A stretch of 64,000 nucleotides of DNA from an uncultured Alphaproteobacteria bacterium (lineage in GTDB: Bacteria > Pseudomonadota > Alphaproteobacteria > CAAHEQ01 > UBA3637): NCBI GenBank assembly GCA_944391565.1, contig CALXUB010000007.1, forward strand, positions 37,605 through 101,604, read 5' to 3'. The notes below the pieces were generated by a model. The model made no database searches. It was not told the DNA's origin and saw only the letters and a program-made list of their open reading frames with translations. The position numbers and the translations under genes were made by a program. Below, piece by piece: positions 24,179-34,812 of this stretch (position 1 is the first letter of the stretch; each line of letters opens with the position of its first letter).

Positions 24179-25693
24179 ATGAAAAAAACGCTGTATGCAT
24201 TGTTAATGTGTTCGGTCAGTGTGGCGCCGGCTTTGGCTCAGACTGATGTTGAGCAATCTATTTTGGATTTGATCGAACAAAAAGTTCTGCCGAAAGAAGT
24301 TTCTTATGAAACGCCGGTTTCCATTAAAACAACAGCTGCCGGTTATGTCGTGAATATCCCGCAAGGAACATTAAAAACTGATAAAAAAACGAAGGTTCCG
24401 GCCTATGTTTTTGTTCTGTCAAAGGAAGCTCCTTTTAAAGACGCAGCTCAATATCAATTTACGTTGAACAGCTTGGAAAGCTATAGCCCGGCCTTGAAAC
24501 AAATTTTGGATACACAGAATGTTCGTCTGGAAAGCTTTACATATCAGGGTAAAATCGTGCCGTCTTTGAAACTGATTACCAGCCAAATGGGGCAGGGGAA
24601 AAATCTGGTTTTCCAGGCCGGACCCCAAGTTGATGACATCATTCGTGTCGGGTCTTTCTTAGTCCAAGACACATTGGATTCTTTGAGCGGAAATCTGGTT
24701 AAGGCCGAAGGTGATATTGTTTTAAAAGATGTCTTGATTAACCATCCTTTCCTGCGAATAGCAATGGACCAATTGGATACGCAGATTTCTATTCCTCAAA
24801 CGACGTTGGGAACAACGGATTTGGATCAAGTTTTGAATGCACCCGAAATTCGGTTGGGAATAGATATGACGGGTATCAAAGCAGCTTCGTTTTTCTTGCC
24901 TGTGCAGGAACTTCGGCTTGATTCCGCATTCGGTATTACCTTAAAACAGGATATGTCAACAAAAGTTGTTGATATGAATATTGATTGGAAAGCTTCCAAT
25001 ATTGCGGCTATTTCTCCGGAAACAGAGTTTGTGTCAAAATTACCGACTTCTTTGATATTTGACATGAATATGAAAGGTTTTACCTATGCTGATTTACAAA
25101 GTTTGGGACAGTCGCAAAATCATTTAAATGAAGCGCGTTCCGTTCCTTTTACGCGGCCGGAGGCTTTGCGTGTCTTGGAAAATGAGGTTCAAACTAAGAC
25201 AAATGAACTTATGGCTAAAACCAGTTTCTTTTTAAATAATTTAAGCCTGCGTGGCAATGACTATGCTGTTGCTTTGCGTGGTGCCGTTTATCCTCAATCA
25301 GAAGCATTCACGGGGACTTTGACGATTACTAACTTTGATGCTTTATCTCCGGCGCCGAAAGCAATTGATACGCAAGCTTGTCAAACGGCTACTGAAGCTT
25401 GGTCGCGCGCGCTTATCCAAAAGTCAGGCAATGAAAGTGACCCGGAGGTGCGCAAAGCTTCCGCGGCTGCGTCTGCCGCTTGTGATGACGGTGCTGGATT
25501 CTTGGAGTTTTTAAGACCTTATTTGGCAACAGCAAAACAGGTTAAAGACGAAATGGACAAACCGACTGTTCAATTTGCCGTGGAATATAAAAACGGTGTT
25601 TGGTATATTAACGGAAAAGAATTAGGCTTCGATACTGAGACACAGAATGACGTTTCTGATACAACTGCCCAAAAGAAACCTTTGATACCGTAA
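24179..25693 (+). CDS. Hypothetical periplasmic protein (DUF945-like)
   Basis: This 504-residue protein has a signal peptide (cleavage after LALAQ near residue 21). The mature part is a long beta-rich protein with repeating amphipathic strands and resembles the YdgA/DUF945 style, although I do not see diagnostic motifs. Two cysteines near residues 400-440 could form a disulfide. It follows DUF3126 by 16 bases and precedes sufE by one base, so all three are probably co-transcribed. It is likely a structural or lipid-transport protein of the envelope. Confidence 0.65.
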   Translation: MKKTLYALLMCSVSVAPALAQTDVEQSILDLIEQKVLPKEVSYETPVSIKTTAAGYVVNIPQGTLKTDKKTKVPAYVFVLSKEAPFKDAAQYQFTLNSLESYSPALKQILDTQNVRLESFTYQGKIVPSLKLITSQMGQGKNLVFQAGPQVDDIIRVGSFLVQDTLDSLSGNLVKAEGDIVLKDVLINHPFLRIAMDQLDTQISIPQTTLGTTDLDQVLNAPEIRLGIDMTGIKAASFFLPVQELRLDSAFGITLKQDMSTKVVDMNIDWKASNIAAISPETEFVSKLPTSLIFDMNMKGFTYADLQSLGQSQNHLNEARSVPFTRPEALRVLENEVQTKTNELMAKTSFFLNNLSLRGNDYAVALRGAVYPQSEAFTGTLTITNFDALSPAPKAIDTQACQTATEAWSRALIQKSGNESDPEVRKASAAASAACDDGAGFLEFLRPYLATAKQVKDEMDKPTVQFAVEYKNGVWYINGKELGFDTETQNDVSDTTAQKKPLIP

Positions 25694-25694
25694 A

Positions 25695-26099
25695 ATGATG
25701 ACAGTAGAAGAAATTGTAGATAATTTTTCTTATCTGGATGACTGGGAAGATAAATATCGCTATTTGATCGAGCTGGGGGAAGGGCTTCCGCCTTTCCCTG
25801 AGGCCTTGAAGGTTGAAGCCAACAAGGTTGATGGTTGTATGAGTCAGGTATGGCTTTATCCCTCAAAGGAAGGAGAGGTTTATCATTTCGCTGCAGACAG
25901 TGATGCTATGATTGTTAAAGGTCTGATTGCTGTTATTTTGGCCGCTTATTCCGGAAAAACGGCTGATGAAATTCAGAAAGTCGATATTGACGGGATTTTT
26001 AAAACTTTGGGATTGGATATGAACTTATCACCGACACGTCGGAACGGTTTTTTTGCCATGGTTGAAAAAATTAAATCAATAGCTTCATCAATTGTTTAG
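25695..26099 (+). CDS. sufE: Cysteine desulfuration protein SufE
   Basis: SufE accepts persulfide sulfur from SufS for iron-sulfur cluster assembly. The 134 residues have the sulfur-acceptor Cys48 in NKVDGCMSQVW, the exact family context. The C-terminal LGLDMNLSPTRRNGFFAMVEKI is also typical. No other suf genes are in the window. It starts one base after the previous stop. Its end overlaps the convergent trmL by 4 bases. Confidence 0.95.
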   Translation: MMTVEEIVDNFSYLDDWEDKYRYLIELGEGLPPFPEALKVEANKVDGCMSQVWLYPSKEGEVYHFAADSDAMIVKGLIAVILAAYSGKTADEIQKVDIDGIFKTLGLDMNLSPTRRNGFFAMVEKIKSIASSIV

Positions 26100-26554
26100 A
26101 ATAGTTTTTGATAAAGGCCTGTTTGACGCATGGCCTCCGAAACAGCAATGGCACATGAAACCGCCAGATTTAACGAACGTTCGTTGGGTTGCATGGGGAT
26201 CCGGATACGGCCGTTTGCCATTTCATGGACATTTTGAGGAACACCACAGCTTTCACGTCCGAACAACAGAATGTCATCCGGCTTAAATTGAAATTGTGTA
26301 AAAGGAACACTGCCGTGTGTTGTCATCAAAATCAACCGTTCTGACGTTCGATTGTTTATGAATGTTTCCCAAGCCAAATGCCGTGTGATGTCCGCTTTAT
26401 CCAGATAATCCATTCCGGCGCGTTTTAATTGTTTGTCATTCCAAATAAACCCACAGGGCTCAATGATGTCAACCGGCAAGCCGAAACAAACCGCCATTCG
26501 GATAATTGTTCCCGTATTTTGCGGAATATCCGGTTGATAGAGGGCAATTCGCAT
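26096..26554 (-). CDS. trmL: tRNA (cytidine-34-2'-O)-methyltransferase
   Basis: TrmL methylates the ribose of wobble base 34 in leucine tRNAs. From the ATG at 26554 the protein has 152 residues, the size of a minimal SPOUT enzyme. Motif 1 is MRIALYQPDIPQNTGTIIRM. The knot residues LLFGRESCGVP and IRIPMQPNERSLNLAVSCAIA form the SAM site. The longer open frame upstream lies in hemY and is rejected. It starts 2 bases after the hemY stop, in the same operon direction. Confidence 0.93.
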   Translation of the reverse strand: MRIALYQPDIPQNTGTIIRMAVCFGLPVDIIEPCGFIWNDKQLKRAGMDYLDKADITRHLAWETFINNRTSERLILMTTHGSVPFTQFQFKPDDILLFGRESCGVPQNVHEMANGRIRIPMQPNERSLNLAVSCAIAVSEAMRQTGLYQKLF

Positions 26555-26556
26555 GT

Positions 26557-27750
26557 TTACAGGCACTCCAGTGAAGCAAAACCGTTGCATACCGGGCATG
26601 TAGGAGACCACAAATCCGTTTCGTGGCCGCATCGTGTGCAGAAATAATTAACCGTTGGTTCCAGGTTTTTCATCTGATCAACCCATTTTTGAGATTCTTT
26701 CAGGTCGTGATTTTCTTCCTGTTCCAAAAAAGCCATCATCGTCGCAACCTGCATTGTCAGGCTGTAGCTGGCAATGTAAGTTTCCAATTCTTTTCGAGCT
26801 TGTCCCCATAATTTAGCTTGAAGCGCAGCATCCGCTAAAGCCAAATGGTTGACACGATTCGTTTTGTGCATAGAGACTAATTTTTCAACTCGTTTATATT
26901 GGGCCAACGTATTTTCTTTTGAAAAAAGGTGAATATAGGCCTTGTAAATATTCCAATCAGGTTGATTTTCCCAAGCTTTTACCAGAATAGATTCGGCTTT
27001 TTTGGGATGATCTTGAGCTGCTTTCAACGCAGCTTCGGGCAACCAAGGCGCTGTTTTAAAAGCCTCCAGACTTTTGCCTGTTTTAATGAGCAAAGTTGCT
27101 TTTTGTGTTTTGTAAAGTCGCTCATTTTCCAGTTTAAGTTTTCGGACGACTTCAAGTGTTTCAAGCGCGTCTTGCCATTGGTCATTTAAAACTTGCAGTT
27201 CTAAAGTGCTTAAAACGACCCATGGAATATTTTTATATTTATGGAAGGCTTTTTGAGCCAAATCCAAAGCAGCAATTAAGTCGCCTTGTTTTTGATGTTC
27301 AGCAATTAAACCCCGCCATCCGGCCAGTTCAGTCGAAGGATCAGCCGCCAATCTGCGATAAATTTCCGGTGATGGGTTTAATAATGCCTTTAATAACAGC
27401 GGAGTCGGTGTTTTTCCGTCAAAAGTTTTATCCAGCCGTCCGGCTAATTTTTGACACAACGCTTCATCGCCGCAGGCAATAGCATTTAAAATTTGAACCA
27501 GCATGTTTTCTTTGCTTTTTTCCTTTTGAGCATCAAAAGATTTTTTGACCCATCGAATAAACTTTACCGGCATGCGTAAAATGTAAATTGCCAAAAAAAT
27601 GCAAATCAATAATGCAATCACAAAAGCGACACTGGTTTTCACTTCATATCCGAACCAAGTCAGAGTGACCATTCCCGGATTATCCATCAACCAAAGAGCC
27701 AGAACGCCTAAAATCAGAACATAAATGAAAAAACGAAGAAACTGTGCCAT
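26557..27750 (-). CDS. hemY: HemY-like membrane protein with TPR helices and zinc ribbon
   Basis: The 397-residue protein has two N-terminal membrane helices (about residues 5-22 and 38-60) as in HemY. A TPR-like helical array occupies about residues 90-355. The C-terminus has a Cys4 zinc ribbon (CTRCGHETDLWSPTCPVC). HemY is linked to heme or porphyrin metabolism, though its exact role is not settled. No heme-biosynthesis enzyme is in this window. It lies 2 bases after the mitofilin-like gene, the typical alphaproteobacterial order. Confidence 0.85.
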   Translation of the reverse strand: MAQFLRFFIYVLILGVLALWLMDNPGMVTLTWFGYEVKTSVAFVIALLICIFLAIYILRMPVKFIRWVKKSFDAQKEKSKENMLVQILNAIACGDEALCQKLAGRLDKTFDGKTPTPLLLKALLNPSPEIYRRLAADPSTELAGWRGLIAEHQKQGDLIAALDLAQKAFHKYKNIPWVVLSTLELQVLNDQWQDALETLEVVRKLKLENERLYKTQKATLLIKTGKSLEAFKTAPWLPEAALKAAQDHPKKAESILVKAWENQPDWNIYKAYIHLFSKENTLAQYKRVEKLVSMHKTNRVNHLALADAALQAKLWGQARKELETYIASYSLTMQVATMMAFLEQEENHDLKESQKWVDQMKNLEPTVNYFCTRCGHETDLWSPTCPVCNGFASLECL

Positions 27751-27752
27751 GT

Positions 27753-28658
27753 TTATTCTCCTGAGTGATTGAGGTATTGTTGAAGCAAAGTATTCATTTG
27801 CAGGCGCATTTCAGCCTGACGGATAAAAGTGCGCAGCAGCATTTTTTCAGCTGCCGGCAGTTTATTCAAATAAGTGACGGCCAAGTCGAGATGTCCGGCC
27901 TTTAACTCATCAGAGGCAGCATATAAAAGAGCAACGCCTTTTAACTCTTTTTGGGAAACCTGAAGCGGGCGCACGCGAATAACAGATTTAAAGAATGCAA
28001 TTATTTCATCCTGCCAGCTCATTTGTGGATGAATATAAAAGGATTGTTCGGCATTGTGACTTTCTTCATTAAAAATGCGTTGAAGCTCTGTTAGCGTCGG
28101 AATACCTGTGGCAGCCCAAACACCTGCTTTTTCCTCAATCGATAATGCTAAAGGATCTGCCGAATTGATTTTTAAAACACGGCCCAGTTCTTTTTTGAAA
28201 GGACGGCCGTTTTGGACGGCGTCATAAAGTCCTAACAGCGCATCAGCGTATTTTTTTTCTTCTATGTTTTGATGAGAAAGCGTTTCAATCTGATTTTTTA
28301 ATTGCTTGATTTCAGCCTGCAGAGATTTGATATATGCCTGACGATTCGGCTCTGCAACAACAGGTTTGCTGATTTCGGCAGTAGGAGAAGCATGTTCTTC
28401 AGCTTTGGGAGCGGAAACCGCCGGAACTGCCGGTCGTGCAATCGGCTTTAAAACACGCTCTGTCTGTACTCGGGGTGGAATAATCGGTTTTTGAGGTTTC
28501 TTCTCCAGAGCGTAATACAGCCATGCTCCCAAAAGTAGGACAAAAATCAGAAATAGAATACCGCTTTTCACGACTTTTCCGTTGTTTTTTATTTCTGTTT
28601 CAGCCTTTGGTTGGGCTGAAGCAGGTTGTATCTCTTTTTTGCTTTTTGAAGAAGCCAT
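27753..28658 (-). CDS. Mitofilin (Mic60)-like inner membrane protein
   Basis: The 301-residue protein has a Lys-rich cytosolic N-terminus, one membrane helix at residues 33-50, a Pro/Ala-rich linker (55-103), a coiled coil (about 104-140, LQAEIKQLKNQIETLSHQN) and a C-terminal domain starting LLGLYDAVQNGRPFKKEL. That order matches alphaproteobacterial Mic60, the relative of the mitochondrial cristae-organising protein, which is encoded next to hemY. It is shorter than most family members, mainly in the coiled coil. A strong AAAGGAG site precedes the ATG. Confidence 0.8.
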   Translation of the reverse strand: MASSKSKKEIQPASAQPKAETEIKNNGKVVKSGILFLIFVLLLGAWLYYALEKKPQKPIIPPRVQTERVLKPIARPAVPAVSAPKAEEHASPTAEISKPVVAEPNRQAYIKSLQAEIKQLKNQIETLSHQNIEEKKYADALLGLYDAVQNGRPFKKELGRVLKINSADPLALSIEEKAGVWAATGIPTLTELQRIFNEESHNAEQSFYIHPQMSWQDEIIAFFKSVIRVRPLQVSQKELKGVALLYAASDELKAGHLDLAVTYLNKLPAAEKMLLRTFIRQAEMRLQMNTLLQQYLNHSGE

Positions 28659-28754
28659 TTTTTTCTCCTTTGTTTATTTTAAAGTATTCTAGCATTCGTT
28701 TTTTTAAAAAGAAAGAGGAACATGAAAAAAAATGAAAAAAAAGACGTATTTTTA

Positions 28755-28783
28755 TTGTCTTTCAAAATGATTTAGTGTAAGAA
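28755..28783 (+). promoter_or_regulatory. Possible promoter of the mre operon
   Basis: TTGTCT, 17-base spacer, TAAGAA, about 38 bases before the mreB ATG. The -10 match is weak. Confidence 0.4.
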
Positions 28784-28806
28784 TAAGAAAAAATAAACCT
28801 TTATAA

Positions 28807-29877
<1,071 letters not shown>

Positions 29878-29893
29878 TAAATAGGAGAGGCCT

Positions 29894-30754
29894 TTGAAAA
29901 ATAAGCTGGGACGAATCCGTGTCTTCAAAGGGCTCTATCGCAAATATGCCGTCTATTTTTATCTTTTTTTGGCGGCAGCATTGATTTTGCTGGGCGTTTC
30001 TCAGCATCCGGTTATCCAAAAAATGCGTATGGGAATCAGTAATGTGACGTCTTCTGTCGTATCTGTTTTATATAAACCTTTTGAAGGATTGGGATATGCG
30101 GTTTCTTATTTGGGGGAACTTGGTGACTTGCATGCTGAGAATGTGCGTTTAAAACAGGATAATGAGAAACTTTTGTATTGGGTCAATCGGGCTCAGAAGC
30201 TGAAACAAGAAAATGAGCGGTTAAAAAAAGAACTTCACTTTGTCGAACCGGCAGGAGTTCACCGTTGGACAGCTTATATTGCAGCAGATAACGGAGGTTC
30301 TTTTTCTCGTTCCGTTTTGGTCAGAGCCGGGGAAAAAGATGGTATTCGAAAAGGCTTTGTTGCTCTTTATAATGAAGGTGTTATGGGTCGAATTGTAGAT
30401 GTGGGGACATCGGCCAGTCGTTTACTGTTGTTGACGGATTTTGCTTCAAGGGTTCCTGTTTTTGTCGGAGAACAACGACTGCTCGGCATTGTGCAGGGGA
30501 ACAATACACAAATTTTGCATTTGACATCCTTACCGGAAGGGGCAGAAGTTCAACTTGGCGATTATATTACCACTTCAGGTTATGCCGGCGTCTTCCCTCC
30601 AGATTTACCGATCGGATCTGTTTCTAAAATCTCATCGGAGGGAATAGAAGTTTTACCGTTTGTCTCGCGAGAAGATACCAGTTTCGTGCAGTTGGTGGAT
30701 TATGGGTTGGCTGGTTTGCTTGAAACAGATCCTTGTAAGGATGAAGTACCATGA
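29894..30754 (+). CDS. mreC: Rod shape-determining protein MreC
   Basis: MreC is a bitopic inner-membrane protein that organises PBP2 in the elongasome. The 286 residues have one membrane helix (about residues 16-36), a periplasmic coiled coil (about 78-112, ENVRLKQDNEKLLYWVN) and the MreC beta domain with GEKDGIRKGF and YNEGVMGRIVDVG. The start is a TTG after AGGAGAGG. The 3' end overlaps mreD by 4 bases. Confidence 0.93.
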   Translation: MKNKLGRIRVFKGLYRKYAVYFYLFLAAALILLGVSQHPVIQKMRMGISNVTSSVVSVLYKPFEGLGYAVSYLGELGDLHAENVRLKQDNEKLLYWVNRAQKLKQENERLKKELHFVEPAGVHRWTAYIAADNGGSFSRSVLVRAGEKDGIRKGFVALYNEGVMGRIVDVGTSASRLLLLTDFASRVPVFVGEQRLLGIVQGNNTQILHLTSLPEGAEVQLGDYITTSGYAGVFPPDLPIGSVSKISSEGIEVLPFVSREDTSFVQLVDYGLAGLLETDPCKDEVP

Positions 30755-31272
30755 TTCGTGCCGGTTATAAAGCATGGTTGTTGCATCTTTTAAAAAACGG
30801 GACGCCTTTTTTGGTTTCGTTTTTTCTTCTTTTAATCGGATTGTTTCCGGTCCGTGTTTCATTTCTGACACAGTTGCACATGCCCTTAGTTTTTATCAGT
30901 TTATTTTATTGGATTATTTTTCGACCGGATTTATTACCACCTGTCGTTGTCTTTTTGTTGGGGGTATGTTCGGATTTGTTTTATCAAAATCCGTTGGGAC
31001 TGCATGCTTTTAGTTTTTTGTTGTTTTATTTGGTTGTCAAAAGCCAACGTCGTTTTTTAACCAGCCGATCTTTTTCTTTTTTATGGAGTGCTTTTGTGGT
31101 CTTTTTAATCCCGCTTTTTATAGTGGAGTGGCTTTTGGCTTCATTGCTTTTTATGCATTTTCTGAGTTTTTGGACAATGATCGGTCAGGCCGTTTTGGTT
31201 ATTGGTGTTTTTCCGCTTGTCGCGGGCGTTTGTGCTTGGCTTTACCGGCGTTTTCTGGAGGTTGATGAATGA
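30751..31272 (+). CDS. mreD: Rod shape-determining protein MreD
   Basis: This 173-residue integral membrane protein has about five or six helices and few polar segments. The position between mreC and mrdA, with 4-base overlaps on both sides, identifies it as MreD. The conserved LGVCSDLFYQNPLGLHAF segment fits the family. It works with MreC in the rod complex. Confidence 0.9.
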   Translation: MIRAGYKAWLLHLLKNGTPFLVSFFLLLIGLFPVRVSFLTQLHMPLVFISLFYWIIFRPDLLPPVVVFLLGVCSDLFYQNPLGLHAFSFLLFYLVVKSQRRFLTSRSFSFLWSAFVVFLIPLFIVEWLLASLLFMHFLSFWTMIGQAVLVIGVFPLVAGVCAWLYRRFLEVDE

Positions 31273-33092
31273 CTTGGCAGGCCGACGGAATAAAAAAAAT
31301 GACACGCCGAACATTTGTTGTTGGCGGAGCACAGCTGGCTTTGGCATTTGTTTTATTCGGCCGGATGTTTTATCTGCAAGTTATGGAGGCTGAAAAATAT
31401 CAAACACTGGCGGACAAAAACAGAATTAGTTTAAAACTTTTACCGCCTCCGCGCGGAGCAATTTTGGATCGAAACGGCGTTCCTTTTGCAAGTAATCGTA
31501 AAACGTTTCGGGCGGTTGTGGTTGCGGAAGAAACCGGCGGGAAACTACGTAAAACTTTGCAAAACTTTGGAAAATTGGTGCCGTTGGAAGATGAAGAATA
31601 TGAACGGATTTTAAAAGAAGTTAAACGTAAGAAGTCTTTTGTTCCCGTGCGTATCAAAGATGATTTAAGTTTCGATGAAATGGCGGCCATTCAGTTGAAT
31701 ATTCCGGACCTTGCCGGTGTTTCTATTGAAGACGGACTGATGCGGGTATATCCTCAAAAAGAATTGGCAGCGCATCCGGTCGGCTATGTTTCTTTTATCA
31801 CGGATCAGGATTTGGAACAATCAAACCTGTTGTCTAAAATGCCGGATGTTCGCATCGGTCGCACGGGAATTGAACAATATTATCAGGAAGCGCTTTATGG
31901 AAAAACAGGGAATAAAAAAATAGAAATCAATGCTGTTGGTCGGGAAGTTCGCGAATTGGAAAATCAGGATGCCGTTGCTGGTGAAGATTTAGTTTTGGCG
32001 CTTGATTCACGTCTCCAGAAAATCGGATATGACGCTTTAAAAAACGAATCCGGTTCGGCTGTTTTATTGGATGTTCACACCGGAGAGGTGAAAATGATGA
32101 TTTCGACGCCGGCTTTTGATCCAAATATGTTTAATTATCCGGTTGATTCCAAAACATGGAACAAATTAAATAAAAACGAGCGGCATCCTCTGTTGAATAA
32201 AGCAATTTCCGGCTTGTATTCTCCCGGTTCTGTTTTTAAAATTGTTGTGGCTTTGGCCGGATTGGAAGCCGGAGTTATTAACGAACAGACCAAAATTGAC
32301 TGTGAGGGTCGTTTGTTTGTGGGAGATCATCCTTTTCACTGTTGGAAAAAGACAGGTCACGGTCCGTTAACACTTCAACAGGCGCTTCAGCACTCCTGTG
32401 ACATTTATTTTTATGAAGTTGCGCGTCAGACCGGCGTTGATAAAATTATTGAAGTGGCCGATCGGTTGGGGTTTGGAACGAAAACCGGTATTGACTTGGC
32501 CGGAGAAAAGGATGGCTTGCTTCCTTCACGTGCCTGGAAAGAAGGGCGTTTCGGGGATGCCTGGCGGTTGGGAGACACGATGAATCTGGGGATTGGGCAG
32601 GGTTTTTTGTTGGCGACACCTTTGCAAATGGCGCTGATGATGGCACAGATAGCTAACGGTGGTAAAAAATTAACACCTGTTTTATCAGTGAATGCGCAGA
32701 AAGAACCAAGTAATTTGAAAATCTCTCCACGTCATTTAAGGATTATCAGGGAAGGTCTGACAGCTGTTGTTAATAAACCCGGTGGGACGGCATATCATGC
32801 GCGGATTAACGTAGATGGTCAAAAAATGGCAGGCAAGACAGCCAGTACACAGATTCGGCGTATTTCATTGGCCGAGCGGGAAGAGGGCTTAAAAAAACAA
32901 CACGAATTGCCATGGAAGGATAGGGATCACGCTTTCTTCGTGGCGTATGCTCCGTTAGACAAACCACGTTATGCCATCAGTGTGGCGGTTGAACACGGCG
33001 GAGGGGGCGGTTCTATTTCTGCGCCAATCGCAGCGATGATAATGCAGCGGGCTTTAGAGTTAGATAAAGAAGATAGGAAAAAATTAAAATGA
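31269..33092 (+). CDS. mrdA: Penicillin-binding protein 2
   Basis: PBP2 is the transpeptidase that cross-links sidewall peptidoglycan during elongation. The 607 residues have one N-terminal membrane helix, the dimerisation domain beginning near LLPPPRGAILDRNG, and the penicillin-binding domain. The catalytic SxxK is Ser321-Val-Phe-Lys324 (YSPGSVFKI). The second motif is the SCD variant in QHSCDIYFYEV, and KTAST matches KTG. It is translated with mreD by a 4-base overlap and with rodA by another. Confidence 0.96.
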   Translation: MTWQADGIKKMTRRTFVVGGAQLALAFVLFGRMFYLQVMEAEKYQTLADKNRISLKLLPPPRGAILDRNGVPFASNRKTFRAVVVAEETGGKLRKTLQNFGKLVPLEDEEYERILKEVKRKKSFVPVRIKDDLSFDEMAAIQLNIPDLAGVSIEDGLMRVYPQKELAAHPVGYVSFITDQDLEQSNLLSKMPDVRIGRTGIEQYYQEALYGKTGNKKIEINAVGREVRELENQDAVAGEDLVLALDSRLQKIGYDALKNESGSAVLLDVHTGEVKMMISTPAFDPNMFNYPVDSKTWNKLNKNERHPLLNKAISGLYSPGSVFKIVVALAGLEAGVINEQTKIDCEGRLFVGDHPFHCWKKTGHGPLTLQQALQHSCDIYFYEVARQTGVDKIIEVADRLGFGTKTGIDLAGEKDGLLPSRAWKEGRFGDAWRLGDTMNLGIGQGFLLATPLQMALMMAQIANGGKKLTPVLSVNAQKEPSNLKISPRHLRIIREGLTAVVNKPGGTAYHARINVDGQKMAGKTASTQIRRISLAEREEGLKKQHELPWKDRDHAFFVAYAPLDKPRYAISVAVEHGGGGGSISAPIAAMIMQRALELDKEDRKKLK

Positions 33093-34249
33093 GCCTTTTT
33101 CTTGACAGGAATTGTTATTTTAAAGATTACGAGCTGTCATTTAAAGACAGACTGCTGAATATAAGTTGGTCTTATTTCATTTTAATCGCATTGGTTGTCG
33201 GGATCGGCATTTTGCTTTTGTATTCTGTTGCCGGTGGCAGCATGGAGCCCTGGGCCATTAAGCAAACTTATCGATTTGGTTTAGGATGCTGTGTTTTTTT
33301 CTTTATTGCTTTGACGGATTTACGGATTTGGATGAAGTATGCTTATGTGCTTTATGGTTTATCGCTGCTGTTGTTGATTGCTGTTGAAATTCGCGGAGAA
33401 ATCGGAATGGGGGCTCAGCGATGGCTGGATTTGGGATTTATGCAGATTCAACCTTCCGAGTTGATGAAGATTACGCTTGTTCTGGCCTTAGCGCGTTATT
33501 TTCATGGCAGCGATGAAGAAGATGTTGAACGATGGCGACATCTTATCATTCCATCGCTGATGATGGGAGTGCCGGTCGGGTTGATCTTAATTCAACCGGA
33601 TTTGGGAACTGCGTCTATGCTGTTGTTTGTGACGCTGGCAATTTTCTTTTTAGTCGGTGTACAATGGTGGAAGTTTGCGGCTTTGTTCGTGCTGGGTTTG
33701 ATTTCCATTCCGATCGGATGGCAGTTTTTGCATGATTATCAAAAAGAACGTGTTTTAACATTTCTAAATCCCGAACGGGATCCTTTAGGGGCGGGCTACC
33801 ATATCCTACAATCAAAAATTACTTTAGGTTCGGGCGGCGTTTTCGGTAAAGGATTTTTAGAAGGAACACAAAGTCATTTAAACTTTATTCCCGAAAAACA
33901 TACAGACTTTATTTTTACGGTTTTGGCAGAGGAATTTGGCATGGTTGGCGCCGGTGTTTTGCTTTTTTTGTATATGGTTATTATTTTTTACGGATTTCGG
34001 ATGGCCTTAAAAAGTTGTAATTTTTTTGGGAAAATTTTAGCGTTAGGACTAACGGTTAATTTTTCTTTATACGTTTTTATCAACACGGCGATGGTGATGG
34101 GGCTTTTACCGGTTGTCGGGGTGCCGCTTCCTTTGGTTTCTTACGGAGGATCGGCGATGATGGTTCTGATGGCCGGTTTCGGTTTTATTGAATGCGTGCA
34201 TGTAAACGAAGAAATGGTCATCGGTCGATTGGGATCTTCTGACTGCTGA
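33089..34249 (+). CDS. rodA: Peptidoglycan glycosyltransferase RodA
   Basis: RodA is the SEDS-family polymerase that forms glycan strands with PBP2. The 386 residues give about ten membrane helices. Family signatures include GAQRWLDLGFMQIQPSELMK, LIQPDLGTA, the FLEGTQSHLNFIPEKHTDFIF loop with its essential Asp region, and the C-terminal GVPLPLVSYGGSAMM. The stop is convergent with the tlpA-like gene, 4 bases apart. Confidence 0.96.
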   Translation: MSLFLDRNCYFKDYELSFKDRLLNISWSYFILIALVVGIGILLLYSVAGGSMEPWAIKQTYRFGLGCCVFFFIALTDLRIWMKYAYVLYGLSLLLLIAVEIRGEIGMGAQRWLDLGFMQIQPSELMKITLVLALARYFHGSDEEDVERWRHLIIPSLMMGVPVGLILIQPDLGTASMLLFVTLAIFFLVGVQWWKFAALFVLGLISIPIGWQFLHDYQKERVLTFLNPERDPLGAGYHILQSKITLGSGGVFGKGFLEGTQSHLNFIPEKHTDFIFTVLAEEFGMVGAGVLLFLYMVIIFYGFRMALKSCNFFGKILALGLTVNFSLYVFINTAMVMGLLPVVGVPLPLVSYGGSAMMVLMAGFGFIECVHVNEEMVIGRLGSSDC

Positions 34250-34253
34250 ATTT

Positions 34254-34787
34254 TCAAAAAACGTCTTTGATTTGTTTCAGCAAAATCGGTGAGGTAAAAT
34301 CCGCTTGTCCTTGGAGAGCACCGATTATCTTCCCTTCTGCATTGATGAGCAAAGTTCGCGGGACCTTTTCTCCGCCCAAAGCCTTCAAAAGGTTTCCATT
34401 CTGGTCCAAAGCTACACTTAAGTTGTTCAAACGGCGTTCGTGGAAAACTTTTTCGACAATATCTGCTGTTTCCTCTCCTTCGGCAACCGCCAATATGATA
34501 ACAGACATGTCTTTCAGCGTTTCAGCCAGTTGGTTTAATCCCGGAAGTTCAATTAAACAAGGGCGGCAAGTGGGTTTAAAAAAGTTCAGCACAATGATTT
34601 TTCCTTGAAAGGAAGACAAAAAGACATCCTGGCCGTATTTATCTTTAAAGGATGCTTGTGCGGGAACAAAAGACTCTGTTTCGATCATTTCAAAAGCTGT
34701 TTTTACAGCTTCTGTTTTATTTTGAGCCGACAGGGGCTTGTCAAATGAAATAAAAAGCGCTAAAAGAAAAAGAAAACGATAAAACAT
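34254..34787 (-). CDS. TlpA-like thioredoxin-fold disulfide reductase
   Basis: The 177-residue protein has a signal peptide or anchor (MFYRFLFLLALFISFDKPLSAQ) and a periplasmic thioredoxin fold. The active site is FKPTCRPC (CxxC), followed by VPRTLLINAEGKIIG with the conserved cis-Pro. It is in the TlpA/ResA family of proteins that keep cysteines reduced in the periplasm. The cysteine-rich exported proteins in this window are possible targets, but this is inference. It is divergent from the tiny lipoprotein gene at 34813. Confidence 0.9.
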   Translation of the reverse strand: MFYRFLFLLALFISFDKPLSAQNKTEAVKTAFEMIETESFVPAQASFKDKYGQDVFLSSFQGKIIVLNFFKPTCRPCLIELPGLNQLAETLKDMSVIILAVAEGEETADIVEKVFHERRLNNLSVALDQNGNLLKALGGEKVPRTLLINAEGKIIGALQGQADFTSPILLKQIKDVF

Positions 34788-34812
34788 CTAAAGCCTCATG
34801 AAAAGGGAAAAA

